From positions 22,762,032 through 22,826,031 of the forward strand of contig NC_080582.1 in assembly GCF_029962835.1 (NCBI RefSeq): a stretch of 64,000 nucleotides of DNA. Direction: 5' to 3'. Both the position numbers and the translations under genes were made by a program. The notes under the pieces were generated by a model, which did not search any database, had not been told where the DNA came from, and saw only the letters and a program-made list of their open reading frames with translations. Source of the stretch: Magnolia sinica (taxonomy: Eukaryota > Streptophyta > Magnoliopsida > Magnoliales > Magnoliaceae). This document shows, one piece after another, positions 1 through 14,100 of this stretch. The stretch's first letter is position 1, and every line of letters starts with the position of its first letter.

Positions 1-2437
1 AACCAAGCCCAGTTCAAGCTTATATATAGGTTCATTAGTACTTAGGACCACAATAAAGCAAAACTAGATGAACGGGGGGAATACACCACCCCAAATGCCC
101 CCTACAAAAAAATGGGAGCCATCATTGTTGTGGGCGACGCACAATGTGATGCCCACCACGTGGACAACCTCCATCTTTTGTAAAGAGGTTAGGTGGGATG
201 ATGACATCACCAAGTTTTCTTAGCAAACACTTTAGAAGAGGAAATGACCCTTCTACCTTTACCTTTGGCCAAAATTATGACCTTCGCCCCTCGATCCAAC
301 CACTCAGATTACACCACATGGTAGTAGCCAATCCCAACCCTTGGAGCCTCTTTTACTCCTGGACTTCCCATTAATTTACAAAGTGCTACCCAAATAACTT
401 ATAAATACCCATTCCCATCTCACTCCCAATCGATCTTAAAATCTCATATCTCGTAGATTTTCCACCCATCCACCAATGAGAAAAAAGAGTAGGAGGAAAA
501 GAGTTCTAGCCCAAGTCAATCCATCCAAGCCTACCCCTTAGCTAGTTGAGCAACCAGAAACCCCTATCCAAGCTACTCAAGTTAACCCTTAAGACAAACC
601 TATTCACATGTCCAGTTTTGATCAATTTCATTTATATTTGCATTAGCATCATGCATCATTCTCTCCACTCCAATCGACTTGTTGGTCTGGTCGGCCCAAG
701 CATATGCTTTGCATCTTGTCGGGTTATCGGATCATACTCATCAAAAACTTGGATTAACTAGGATTCAACTGCTTCTTCAAGTAGGTGCGTTAGGGTAGAT
801 TTTTTTGACCTGAGCCATTTTTTGTTACAGGCATTGCATCACCACACTACATTGCACACACCTTTACATCATCAATATGTAAGAACTAATCCGATCCTTG
901 ATATTTTATTTATTCTTGTGAAGTAGAGATCATATGCTTATACGGGTAGAGATGATGAATAAAACCTTCCCTCTTTGTAGCTCTGGTCCCTTACCTAGAA
1001 TTTTCGGCTGCAAATCGGGAGTCATTTTAGGATAGGAAATATAATGATTCCTTCTCCTAAGGTTTTTACAGGGTCTAAGTGACTGTGGAAATCGGAGTAA
1101 TTGGTTAATGGCGACTACAATCAAATATAATACCCACTCGCCTCAAATACACTGCGAAAGCCTGAAAAAGGCATTCGTGAGTGCAATCAAGCATCCACAC
1201 CAAGAAAGTGACTATCTGTAAAGTAAGAATCTTACAAAAACAAGGCAACACTTTAAAAGGAAAGAATCCAATCATGTGAATATTCTAATAAAGCTTCTTA
1301 CAGATGTTGCACAATCAAAATAGCTAAAGGCTTACAGGATCCTTCTTGTACACGTGACCTGATATAATTAACTACACCTACATGGAAAATCAAGGAGATC
1401 TGCACGATGAATCATCCAAATGTCTCATTAATTATATGCAAATTACAATACAACAACCACCTCTCTAAATCTATAAAATAAGCACTAGATTGAGAGCTCG
1501 AGGCACCAATCAAGTCATCACATACCTCTCACACTGAATACTGTTTTCTCTTAATTTTAGCCTTAGTTCTTTCACTTTTGTCTATCCCCGCTGCAAAACG
1601 TAGGAGTTTAGCATAGCTTAGATCACTACTATCTAGCGTCATCACTGTAATACACCTAGGAGTAGTGTAAATATCCATGACATACCATTATTGGATCCCT
1701 GATCAGCTGAGTCCTTACTTGGAAGATTACACCCTAGTCATATATCTTAATGGCCATCTGCCTCGATTGTTTGTCCATACAGGCGATCATGGGTATTTAT
1801 TTTTCATTTTTCTCTACTTATTTTATTTTTTCACTGAACGTACTGAAACTTTATCATAAATCAATAAAATGGCAATTCGGTTTGTTGTTTTTTTAACTAT
1901 TTTCATCCATTACTGCATTACTAAGAAACCTACGGTCCACAATCATCGTTGAAAGAAAAGTTCTTAGCTCAAGACAAAGGAATCCATTCAAAAGGATTAA
2001 CCCTCTCCTTCCAAAGTGCCTGATTACTACAACATTGGTGGCTAGACAATCAGATCAATCTTCACACATCTAATCCTACAGCTAATTTGGCACCTGGGGT
2101 CATAAGCATTCAATCGAACTCAAGTCAAGCACAATTCTGACATGCTCACACTATCCTCATCGCACATGTTTGACTGAATACAAATCGTGTTTGTTAATTA
2201 ACACGTGGCCTCGTGTTTGATTGAATAGCAACAATCAAATCGAGGGGTGACGTGCGGACACAATTTCATACCATTTTACGCAGAAGGAATTATACAACAT
2301 ACGCTCCCTTCATCTCAGACAGTATGCGCTAATTTTCAATTCTGACAAACGATCCAACAATTCAGATTTCAGACCATTCATTTGTTTTGTCCCACAATAT
2401 TGATTGACAAATACTCAAAACCTCCTTGATAGGAATT
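1..2437. other. Intergenic DNA, no recognised gene
   Basis: Only short open frames without recognisable domains occur here. The sequence is AT-rich, with TATA-like words near 411 and 1471, and the stretch around 1470-1660 looks loosely like an LTR leader (TATA-like word, then a GC-poor leader). I found no partner copy, primer-binding site or coding domain to support an element. Confidence 0.5.
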
Positions 2438-2443
2438 TTTATT
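2438..2443 (-). terminator. Candidate polyadenylation signal of the CslE gene
   Basis: AATAAA reads on the minus strand about 68 bases after the CslE stop codon at 2511-2513, a normal distance for a plant 3' UTR signal. The call rests on position and hexamer only. Confidence 0.4.
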
Positions 2444-2510
2444 CATTATTCATTCATGACAGGGACATTGGATCAATGGCTTGTATAAACCAACCATATC
2501 CCCACATCTT

Positions 2511-3043
2511 CTAATATATTGGAATTAAACAAGCCAACACAGCTACAACTACGGATGTAATAGCAAGGGAAGTTGGCAAGCGACCCTTGTCTTTGCGAAA
2601 GAAGAGCCCTTGATAGAGAGGTACATTAATCAAAACCAATGACCCACATAAAAGAAACTGCAACATCAACGTCTCAAGAACACTAATCCCACCGTCCATC
2701 ATGACTCGCGTGGCCCCACCAATCAAGCAAAACAAATTGAGCATTGCAAGAGAAGCTAAGATGGTAAACATGGGTGAACTGGATCCAAACTCCATGATCT
2801 CTTGCTCGTACCTCTGGGACACGTCATCGTCGGACACCTTGGCTGTGATGATGAATGCTGACTTGGCAATACCTGATAGGAGGAGGAGGGTGTCCACGAA
2901 CGCGAAGAGGTAGGAAGTCGTCCTTTTCAGTAGCCACATCCTTTGTTCATTCCACCAGCCCTTGAGTGTCATACCATGCCAAAGGCACTCGAGGATGTTA
3001 TATGCGTACTCGGCAATGACGGTAGGAACCATGGGCTGTAGAT
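2511..3043 (-). CDS. CSLE: CslE exon 8 (C-terminal membrane helices), frame conflict at its start
   Basis: From the acceptor tttcag (3045-3044) the exon begins IYSPWFLP, as relatives do, but this phase soon reaches TGA. The conserved remainder ([42 protein letters not shown]) is in another frame. An AG at 3037-3036 gives an exon from 3035 that is in phase and reads [13 protein letters not shown] onwards to TAG at 2511. About four hydrophobic helices follow. The exon length from 3043 (533) is not compatible with the upstream phase; 525 from 3035 is. Confidence 0.8.
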
Positions 3044-3753
3044 CTGAAACCATGCAAAACGCCATTTTATGTTTTGGAGCTTGTTCAACCATGCATATGG
3101 TAAATGTAATTTACGTTGAGCTGTAAGTAGAGGTGTATTCATCCACTATCCTAACCATGCAACAAATTTCTGTGTGCATTGTAATATTTTCAACGTGATG
3201 TATGAAATCTACTCTAACCATCATAATGCCCTCCCTAATCGTTTGGGTGTCGAACCAAAAATCAAGCCCATCCATGACTCACATGAGCCACACAACAGAA
3301 AACAATTGAGGTGGAATGTACACCGTTGATTGCATGCAGAGCCGACCATATGGATTGGACGGCATATACGCAAAATGGTGGGGGCCTTTTCACCAATCGT
3401 GGATGATCCTATGAACTGTTTCCTGTCATGTGGCCCACCTAAATTTTTCACTAGAGTTCCTGCCTATGCATGACTAAATCAAGCCAGGGCACATCTGATG
3501 GATGGTTGGATGTTATCAGCACATCACCAATAGGCCCCACACAAAAGAACAATTTCACCCAGTATTTGGTGAAAATGTTGCCATAGAATCATTTCCGGCC
3601 GCCCACTTGTTAAGCTTTCATCGGGAGAATGTTCCGTAGAGCCATTGTTCGGCTTTAGACTCCTCAGTGTGAATAGTCTCCGCATCGGAAGCCTACTCGG
3701 GCTGTTCGGTAATATGGTTGCCGCGGATAAAGGCTACTTTCCTATTCGCTTGC

Positions 3754-3808
<55 letters not shown>

Positions 3809-4673
3809 ACCGACGGAAATAAGGAAATCCCTTTATAGAGGCAAAGGGAAGGGAAGATGACATAGAATAGTGTTGGAAAGGAATTCGGAGCCCAAAAACA
3901 GTAGATGCCATATCCCATTTGAAGTGCCAGCTTTATCTTGCCATGCCCATATATAAAGGGACAGTATTTGGATGTAAGTATCTGAAAGTCACCCTCAGAC
4001 CATCTCTTATGTTGCACCAAAGATTGTGCTAATGAGGTGGGTGCAAGCCCTAAGAAACCCTTCCTCACTGGGTTAAAATATACAGATTTCCATCCCCTGC
4101 ATTGGATTGACAAGCCTGTAATCACATCCTCCACAGGACATCCGTATTTCAGTCCCATCTACATGCAAATCAACATGCATCAAGTTAGTTAATATATAAT
4201 TCAATGCTATTTCAAGATGATGATTTGACTATATATATGTTGGACCTAAGAGATCAGTACGATATATTGAAAGTGATTGTATCAAGATTCCATTAAAACA
4301 CATGGATAGTCCATGGATGAATCCAGACTATTCTAACACAATCCATTTCATGGGTTACCCTGCTCTCACCATTTTAGCCATCCAATCAATAACCCATGGA
4401 ATAGAAGGTTGAGATAAAAATGGGCGATGTTACTGAGCTAAAAATATGTTGGCCACACCATAAAGTGGGATGGAAATTTCAATCTAAGGATTAGCACAGA
4501 CTATAGCTTTTGAAGGCCATAACTTTGTGATCACCGGATATAATATGTCATTAAAAAGCCATATATGAGTTCTACTTGGCAAATATCAAAGGTCATTTGC
4601 CCCTAAACCATTACATGAACTTCAATCGCATTAGGAGTTAAATCTGTGTTTTGAATTAAAATTTACTACTTTG

Positions 4674-4717
<44 letters not shown>

Positions 4718-5089
4718 AAATTTCATTACTTTAGTAATCTTGTTATTATTTTTAGTTGTTTTAGAGTTTTAAGAGTATTATAGTGACTTTTAATTTTTTT
4801 CTTATAGTCTCTACGAGAGGTTTGATAAGATTAGACATCTTTTCTTAGAATCTTTAGAGAAGTTAGATTTTTTCTTTATCTTGTGGGTTTGAAGTTCTCT
4901 GTAGATTTGACACCTATCATAGACGATGAAGACGATGATCTCTTTATGTCCCTTTCACAATGCACCTGCCAAGCCAAAGATTTGGCCTGTTATCGCATTT
5001 CCTCTGTATACAGGGAACGTGATCACATGGCCACTCCATCGGCCAGTTGGGCATTGCAGTAAGTAACAAATAGATGGTATTAGTTTTAG

Positions 5090-5148
<59 letters not shown>

Positions 5149-8100
5149 CATTTCCCCACTGAGTATTCTCCTCATATGTACAAGTTGCAAGACCCTTTAT
5201 TCTCTCTTCCGAGTCATGTGAGCTTTCATCCACCTTCCTCCCAATGGAGATTGATTCCCATTTCTCCTTATTTTGTTTATTATACTTCCTCCCACTTAGA
5301 CTCTCTCTCCTGTGAAAACATCCAGTGCCCACATACAAAGGCCCTCCATAGCCATCCAATCCAGGAAAATCTACCTACATGAGAAACAAAAAAGTAAAAG
5401 AAATTAACATAAAATGAAGTAAAAGGATCCCATGACAAATACAAATACCATAGTTATACAAGCACTAACAATCTAGGCTTAATCATTGGGTTGGAAATCT
5501 AAGAAGCTTTTGACTCGAACCTAGTTTCTCGGTTGACTCGTGATTCAGTTGAGTTGAATTGGATTTATTTTTTATTTTTTATTTTTTATTTCTAATTTTA
5601 GAAAAAGAAGAGGAAGACTAAGATGATGATGATCATGATTATGGACATATAAATCCATTCCGAGCTCAAAAATCCAAATTAGAGAAGAAACACCCAAAAA
5701 TTCAAATTGGAGAAAAAGAAGAAGAGCCTGAATCAACTCCATAATGACCAAAAGTTAAATGTTTAGATGATCCAAGCGGCCAATTAGAAGACTTCTGCTA
5801 ATTGAATGTTGACAGTTGATTGAACTTTCTCATAACCACCCAATTACAATCATCAAAAGTCATCTTATCAGAGGCCAGGATTATGTGACCAATTGAACAG
5901 AAATTGAGTATTGGTAACTAAAATATTAGTATGCCGATAATAAAATCAATGTAATTAGAGAACAAATTGCATTTTGATTGTACCCACCTCAGAAATTATC
6001 TTCATGGAAGTTCCATAAAGATCGTTCTTCGTCATGTTATTGTAATTCTGTGGGAATTGCACGTAAGCAATCTCGTGGCCATTTTCTTCATCCATGAAAA
6101 AACACAGTGCGTCTCTCACCGATTCCGAATTGTTCGCGTACATATCACAATCTACATTCAAGATGATCGACCCGTTGCTTATCTCCGACGACACCCTTAT
6201 CTGCATAGAATAACCATAATGAACATGGCCATGATGGAAATGATGATGAACACAGGTATTTATACATATATGTTCTTATTATGATAGTATACTCATGTAT
6301 AAGTAGTTGGACACAAGCATACATCTAGCATGCGTTTCTAATGGGGCCCACATGCAGCTTTGGTTGTGTCACTGGAACCGTCCATCTTTTTGGGTACCAT
6401 CATGGATTGGCTGCTGTCCAAAATTGCACTAATTAAGCAGATGATCCTGAATATCAATTGGTTTGCATTTAAGGAGATTGTCATAAAGTTTATCCATGTT
6501 CCACGGTCAACAGTACAAATCGATGCTTTCGGATCAGCCTGGAAGATGGACGGTTCTGATAAGCTGTCCATGGCTACAAGTGGGTCCCCTCCAGTGATCA
6601 TGCTGGATGCAAATGTACGTATGGGGGAGCATGAATGTCAATGCATGCTAGATTACCAAAGCATTCATAGCTCCAGCTTTGAAGTTGTGATGGTGTTGTG
6701 GTCTCTTCTCACGTGCTAAGTATACCAGAGTTGGCAATGTCACTCCTTCATTATCTACAGCATTTGGGTCTCCTCTTCCATCAATTAATATCTGTAAATG
6801 TTAATATATTAAAAAACCATTAATAAAAAGAAATTTACTCTGATCAGCAAACGGCATGCATATATATATTAGACTAAGTTGCAGAGCAAAGAACCGATCT
6901 ATGCATCAATGATATAAATAATAATGACTTATCTTGAAACATCTTTGAGTTGACTCAGCTGAGTTTTTAATAAATCACCAGAATTTAGAACCATGTATTA
7001 CACCAGGGTGACTCATCAACCATACAAATGACTTATATGTATATTCTTTGTTGTGGATGGCATGTAGCCAAAATCACATTGATTGGACAACCGTAATCAT
7101 GTGTCTCAATCCCAATTTGTGGAAGAAATTATTCAACCGAATTTCTATATGACTTGGCCATGCTAGGTACTTATTTGACCAGAAAAAAGCAACTGTCTAA
7201 TCAAATCAATTAAGAGATAGGAGTTGGGCTAAATATTTTTTCTAAGGATTACGCTTATAAATGATGATTGGACGAGTGGAGTTACATTATAATAAGCCAG
7301 TAAAAGACAAATAAAAATCTTTACCTTCACATACATATCTATTTCACCGACCCTATCTCTAAGACAGCACCCAGGTCATTGTAAGGATTACGCTGATAAG
7401 TGATGATTGGACGAGAGGAGTTACATCATATAACTAGGTACAAATAAGCCAGTAAAAGACAAATAAAAATCTTTACCTTCACATACATATCTATTTCACC
7501 GACCCTATCTCTAAGACAGCACCCAGGTCATTATACCTTTCATGCGGGTTAGAACTTATCCAACAAGAAATTTTACTATCTTAGGATGAATAGTAAAATT
7601 TCATAGTCTTTTAGTCTAGGTACAAGCAATTGACATCTTCACAAACATGTCTATTTCACCGAGCCTCTCTCCAAGATAGTGTCCATATCGTTATGCCTTT
7701 CATGCATATTGGAACTTGGTACACATTGGACGAGACAATGCCTAAATGGTATTAAAAAGAAGAATAAAAAAATACTGGAACAAATAGGGTATGGTTGAGA
7801 CTGACTGAGCTTGTTGAGGCCTGAAACTGAGTTGACTCGGATGAGTCAACTGGCTTTCGTCCTGACATTCAAACCCGTGATCATAACCATCCAACTAGTA
7901 GCCATAACCAAGGATTGAAAATCAAAATGGACATTTTTCTAAAACCAACACAAAATCAGATGGTCAAGATGGTCCAATCAATGTGATTGTAAGCCGGAAT
8001 TCATCCACAACGGGGACCAACCATACAAAATTCTGTATCTTTTGGACAGTCAGAAATGTCCAACCATATCAATATTTGGCTTATAGCCCATCCTTCTGGT

Positions 8101-11100
8101 GGGCCACCAGATAAAGGGTTTAGATCACACATACTTTGTTTGCCACACGTGTTGTGACTGTGGGACTAACATAGAAGTTATAGTATATATACCTGAAGAA
8201 TGGGCTGGTGATCGCGCGAAGTGATTCCTGAATTCCATTCAGAAAATCCTTTGTGCTTTTGGCGCACTTCTTCTGGAATTCTACCCAACTTACCTGCTGT
8301 ATCGATGCGATTCTCCATTTCTTCATACATTTTCTACAAGAAAAATAAAGAGATCATGATCTGGGCCGTGTAGTTGTCATGTGGGCCACATGTGTACAAT
8401 TAAACTGATGGAAAACAAAAAAAAATGATAACCAACGGCCTTAATTTGATAAGGATGTGTCCCTCACTATGAGTGGGCCATACTAATTTTGTTACTGATT
8501 TTGAGAGTGAGATGGAAATTTAGGATCTTGCAATCCTGAATTTTGTGGGTCCCATTCTGGATTGAACGTATCTCTAAAATTATGCAGTCCAAACAATAGT
8601 AACCGTATGATAAATGGCTATCAAATGGATGGTTCAGAGTAAAATAGAAAGTGGTCCAGATTCAAAGGGGAGTATTAGATGGCTAGTATTAGCTGATCAG
8701 TGCAATTTTTTTGGTTAGAAGCAATCTACAGTTGGTCCAGAGAATTGGACGGTCTGAATCACCATTCAACCATGCCGGGTGTGCAACTGAAGAGTCACCA
8801 CCCTCCTTTTAATGGTGCAAATAAAACATAGGATTCCAAGCCGTTGATACGATGGAACCCACTTTCGATGCCCCCCCGAACCAAAACATACTCAGATTAA
8901 AACATATAAAATAAAATAAAATAGCCCCTCTATGTATCTCCAAAAAAAATAAAAATTGATTAAATGATCATGGTCACTAATCAATGGATCTGTGTTTGTT
9001 GGTTAATTTTTCACCGTTGATTGATTTAGATCTTAACCATCCAGTTGATGTTTACAGTGCCAGTTCAAATCAACTACTTGCTTAGTCTGTGGGGCCTGAT
9101 AATTGGACAGCATGCGTGGGATCATCATGCTCAACAAATCACACGTGAGAGATCCGAGTCTCTTATCATGCTAACCCCGAAGGTACGTAGATGCCTTGAT
9201 TAGAAAATTCAAGATTCAGGTGGGCTAGATGCCGACGAAGAAGATGAAAGGGTAGTAGAAATCGACCACTGTCCAGATTCCAATCACACATGTCGACATG
9301 AAGGTCAGATTGATCTGACATTTGAGACAAGGCATGTGGAATGGACTCAGGATTCGATAATGACCCCTCCAGTACCAGTGTCGGTGCTGGAAAAGCTATG
9401 TAGGCCCCACCATGATGGATGTGATCTATCCACACCGTCCATCCATTTTTCCAGCTCATTTTAGAATTTGATGCCGAAACCGAGACAGACCCAAGTTTTA
9501 GATGGACCACACCACAGGAAATAGTGAGGATAATCAAACCCACCGATTGAAACTTTCCTAAGGCCCACCGTAATGCTTATTTCCCATCCAACCTGTTGAC
9601 AAGGTCATACAGAGATGGATGAAGCGAAACACAGATATTAGCTTGATCGAAAACTTGTGGCCCCGAAGAATTTTGTAATGGTGGGCATTCAATCACTAGC
9701 GTTTCATATGGTGTGGTCCACCTGATATTTGGATCTGCCTCATTTTTGCAATCATGCCTACAATGAGCTGGAAAAATGGATGGACAGCTGGGATAAAACA
9801 TATATATCATGGTGGGGCGTACAGAGCTATTCCAGCACTGATGTCGGTACTGGAGCGGTCACTACCGAATCCCAATCTGTACAAGGTGGCGATTCATTCG
9901 ATGAGAGGCTCCGATCTCACACACGTGTGCTTCATTTCCACATGCAAGGCGAGTACACTTGAAATATTTCAAATCTAAGCCCACGGGCGTGTGGAGAACA
10001 GCCCAATCCGCACACATCCCAATATAGGCCATGGGTGCAAGATCCATTTAGAAAAGAAATAGATGACAAGAACAAAATTGTAGCCGTCCATCCGTTTCCG
10101 AAGACTGGAATTACCGGATTTCATGGCACAGATAAAGGGTGTGGCCCACCCGGTGGAAAGGGTTGATCTCCCCCCCTCCCCCACATGCTCTCCATTGACA
10201 TGTGTTGCTGCATGCGGATAGGAAGCGCTCTACACTCGTGTGGGCTGTCCATACGGATACACTAAAACTGTGCATTGTTGATAAGCCAGTGGGCGACCAT
10301 ACACGAAGCACACATGCACGAAATCCGGACCGTTCAATTATGGATGGAGCATAGCATGAAATTCACACTGATCGAACAATCTTAAACATGTGGTAACACT
10401 CATGGAATTTGGACCGTTGACCACCTTATTCCTAACCGTCCATCTGATAGCCAGCCATTACATGGTTAAGATTGGTACATCTGTGTGACTTTTGGGCCAT
10501 GCACACGCTTCTGAAAAAAAACAAAAAACAGAAGGATCATATGATGATAGGATTCGATGGGCATCTTACCTTCATGGCCCACCATTCCTCGGCCTCTCTA
10601 ATATAAGGTGGGCCAGACATGGTGGAAAAATAGGCTGCGGGGCACCTGGGCTCCACGTTGAATTTCTTGCAGAAGGGAATCCAATGCTTGGTAAATCGAG
10701 ATGCTTCTAAGAGAGCATAGAACGTCAGATCCGACCCTCCATCATCGGATAGATAGACGCTCAGCTTCTCTGGAGGGTAATTGTAGGCCATGACCGAAAG
10801 AACGGTGTTGATTACTAGGATGGGCGGCTCGATGGAAGGATCTGCCGTGCATACAAAGACATCCACTCCTGGTAATTCGTCTTCGTATCTAGTTCACAAA
10901 TAATACAAGTGTTCAGTCAACGGTCCACGTTCAAAGAGGACAATGTCCAATGATTCAGATGGCTAGAACAGCTAAATGTGTGGTCAATATTCAACAGATT
11001 TTGTTTAAGCCATCATCCACCGTTGGATCTTGAGTGTGAATAGTTTTCACAAGGAACAATAGCTCATCTGATGGGCCGCGACTTTTGAATGGCACTAACC

Positions 11101-14100
11101 AAAAATGTACAAGATTGGAAGATCACAGCCATCCAATCTTGGTAAATTTTTTATGTACATGTAGGATCGGGGAATCCAAATCCATTATCCATTATCCATT
11201 ATGAGTCACAAAAGATCAACGGTCTGGATGATCGGGCTATGGTCCTCTCTCGTCCAAACTAAAGGCTCTAGCATGTTTTAAGCTATAACTGGTCAGATCA
11301 TCAAAGGTGGGAGTCGGTACGCGACGCAACGCTATCATCCAATCAACAACAAGAGATTTTCAATCTCTACGCGCGTGTGAATCCGTACACACCCAGACGC
11401 AAGGTCATGTGTTACATTATGACACGTGTATGGCATCGGAGCTTTCTATCGGGTGTGATACGCTATTTAGAACTTCTGACATAAAAATAACCGAACTTCG
11501 CCTCCTCAGTTGGGCCACATATATCAAAACCAATGAATGGCTAGAAAAAAACATTTCGCAACCTATTTACTTTGTACGTTGTGGCCCAAATGAAGAGTGA
11601 AATTTTTTGATCTTATAGAATAAAGACACTAGCATCATTTCCAATCTTATGGAAAGCTCAGATCTTACACACGTGTTTCATATTTGCACTTATTTTCGCG
11701 CTTGAATTAGCAAACTTCTCCACCATCTTTGGAAAGTAATAGTCTTTCAAGTCTAACTAATGGGTCCTTGATTCAATAATCCAGACCGTTGATCTGTTCA
11801 TTCCCAACATGAATGGAGGATGCCAAAATATTTCCTAAGTCCTGAGATCCAGAGACCAATATTAGGACCTTGATATTCTCTTCTTCCGTCTATCCATGGG
11901 CCACAAAATTAAAGGTTAAGATTGTCTTGTCAAAGAAAGTCTTGTGTCATATTCTATCTAGAGTTGTAAATAACAGATTAACAGGCTGGATTTCCAAACC
12001 ATGGGACCCACCCTTCGTAATTGGATGCCCGTGTATGCTGTCGAAAGATGCCTCTCACGTACAATGAGTGTGACTATTTTGGCAATACTTTTTTTGTTCG
12101 GTACAAGCGACAAAACTTTCGTAATCGAATCCGCCTTTTTTTTCTTTGCCTTTTTTGGATGCAAGCTTCTGAAGCGGATTGGCTGGTGTACCACACACCA
12201 CCCAACTGGCTGATGTGTTGACGTCACTAAGTTATGTGGGTCCCATTATGAGGTATGTATTATATCCCAACTGTATTTCCAATCGGCGAGCTCGTCGTAA
12301 GGCTGGAGCCAAGACAATAAGATGTATCCAATGATGAAGTGGACCACACTGCAAAAAGCAGTGGGGCATTGAACGTCTACCATTGAAAATCTTTTATGGG
12401 TCACAGAAGCTTTGGATCAATATGATTTTTTTTTTCCTATTAATCCAGGTATGTATGACCTTATGAACAGATTGGATGGAAAATAAACGTTGCAATGGGT
12501 CCTACGAATATTTTAACAGTGAGAATCATTGTAACCACTGCTCTCTGGTGTGATACACTTAGGGCCTGTTTGGCGGACCGATCCCACGGTATTAGGAGGG
12601 ATGGGATCACGATATCTCAGGATATGCATGATGAGCCAAATAGACCTGGAAAACTTGTCCCGGGATATAAGCAATCCCATGGATCTTAAAACAATCCATT
12701 GACATCACCATCGTTACTGTAAAATTAATCCCATCCCTTGGTTGGATGGATTAGAAGCCAAACAGACTGTATAAACTTGTCTCGGGATATAGCAATCCCA
12801 TGCATCTTAAACCACTCCACTGCCACCACCATCATTACCTTAAGGGCCTGTTTGGGAGCGTGGATTTGGAACCCCCTGGATTCGCAACCCCCAGGATTGG
12901 AAACCCCCTGGATTGGCAATCCTCTCGGTGTGTTTGGCACCCTGGAGTGTGAATCAACTTTAATTCAAAAATACCTATACATGGTATATTTACGGGGGTT
13001 TGAATTTAATTACTAAATCAACTTTAATATTCCCAATTAGTGAGATATATAATTTTTAACACTATGGTTGTGATAAGCCCGCTAAAATATATGCTTTGCC
13101 TAAAAATGATGAAATTCCAAGTCTCAGATGGACCGCAAGCACAAGATCATGTCCGAGTGACTAACCAATGATTTTTAACCGTTGATTAATATGGACAATG
13201 TTTGGATGGTGCTGGACAATAGGGGCCCACTGTGATGGAAGTGTTTTATCCACGCTTTTAAGACACGAACCAAAAAATGAGCAGGCCCAATGCTTAAATG
13301 GATTATAAAGTGGGGATTAAACGTACACCATTAAAAACTTCTGGAGAGCTGGAGAAGTTTCCAAAACTCTGTTGGGTACACCATGAGTTAAGAATCTTAT
13401 CCAACCTGTCCATCCATTTTAACCACCCAAACTAGAATCATATCCAAAACTCAAGCAGACCACACAACATGAGACCGTTGAACACCAACCGTTGAAATCT
13501 TAACAGGGCCATAAAAGTTTTGGATAAACATCACTGTTGGCTATAGGAAGGTTTCGACCGTCAATATCATTATCGACTGATTTCCTGTGAGCCAGCTTTG
13601 GATAAGCTCCAATTTGGGGCTCAAGATAGCCACATACATTCACGCTGGGTCCCACAGAGTTTAACCAGTAGGTAAAACGTACTGGGTCATCTAATACGCA
13701 ATCTTATTTCATGATTAAAGTGGGAGATGATTAAATAAGGCCGAGGCCCTTAATGTGGGGCCTACCTCGATGTATGTATGCTAAATCTACACCGTCAATC
13801 CATTTTTCCAGGTTACTTTAAGGCACTAGCCGAAAAATGAAGAAGATTGAATTGTCAGGTAGACCATACACTAGAAAACAGTGGTGATTGAATGCTCCAC
13901 CGTTAAATACTTACTAGGGCCTACTGTAATGTTTCAGTGATGTTTATTTACCATCCAAACCGTTGTTAAGTTGAAACAAAATTGGATGGAAAAATAATAA
14001 TAATAAATAAATAATTTGTTTCATTTCTGGAATTGTGTCTGAAAAAATGATGTATAGAACATGAACATGCATCAAGGGGGGCTCACCTCGCGAGCACTAT

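Larger units (their letters stand above)
4159..5146 (-). other. CslE intron 6
   Basis: 988-bp GT-AG intron. It holds two GA/CT tracts (4682-4714 and 5096-5145) and degenerate MITE-like sequence in between. No coding sequence seen. Confidence 0.75.

Noticed and set aside
546..761. Short open frame in the left intergenic region
   Set aside because: 71 residues, no similarity recognised, no promoter or splice context; expected by chance in AT-rich DNA.
3742..5382. Open frames with long Leu-Ser or Arg-Glu repeats
   Set aside because: They come from reading (GA)n/(CT)n microsatellites. Only the CslE parts before the donors are real.
8120..8326. Minus-strand open frame over CslE exon 3 in another phase
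   Set aside because: Its translation is not conserved; the shifted frame gives the CslE exon with proper splice sites.
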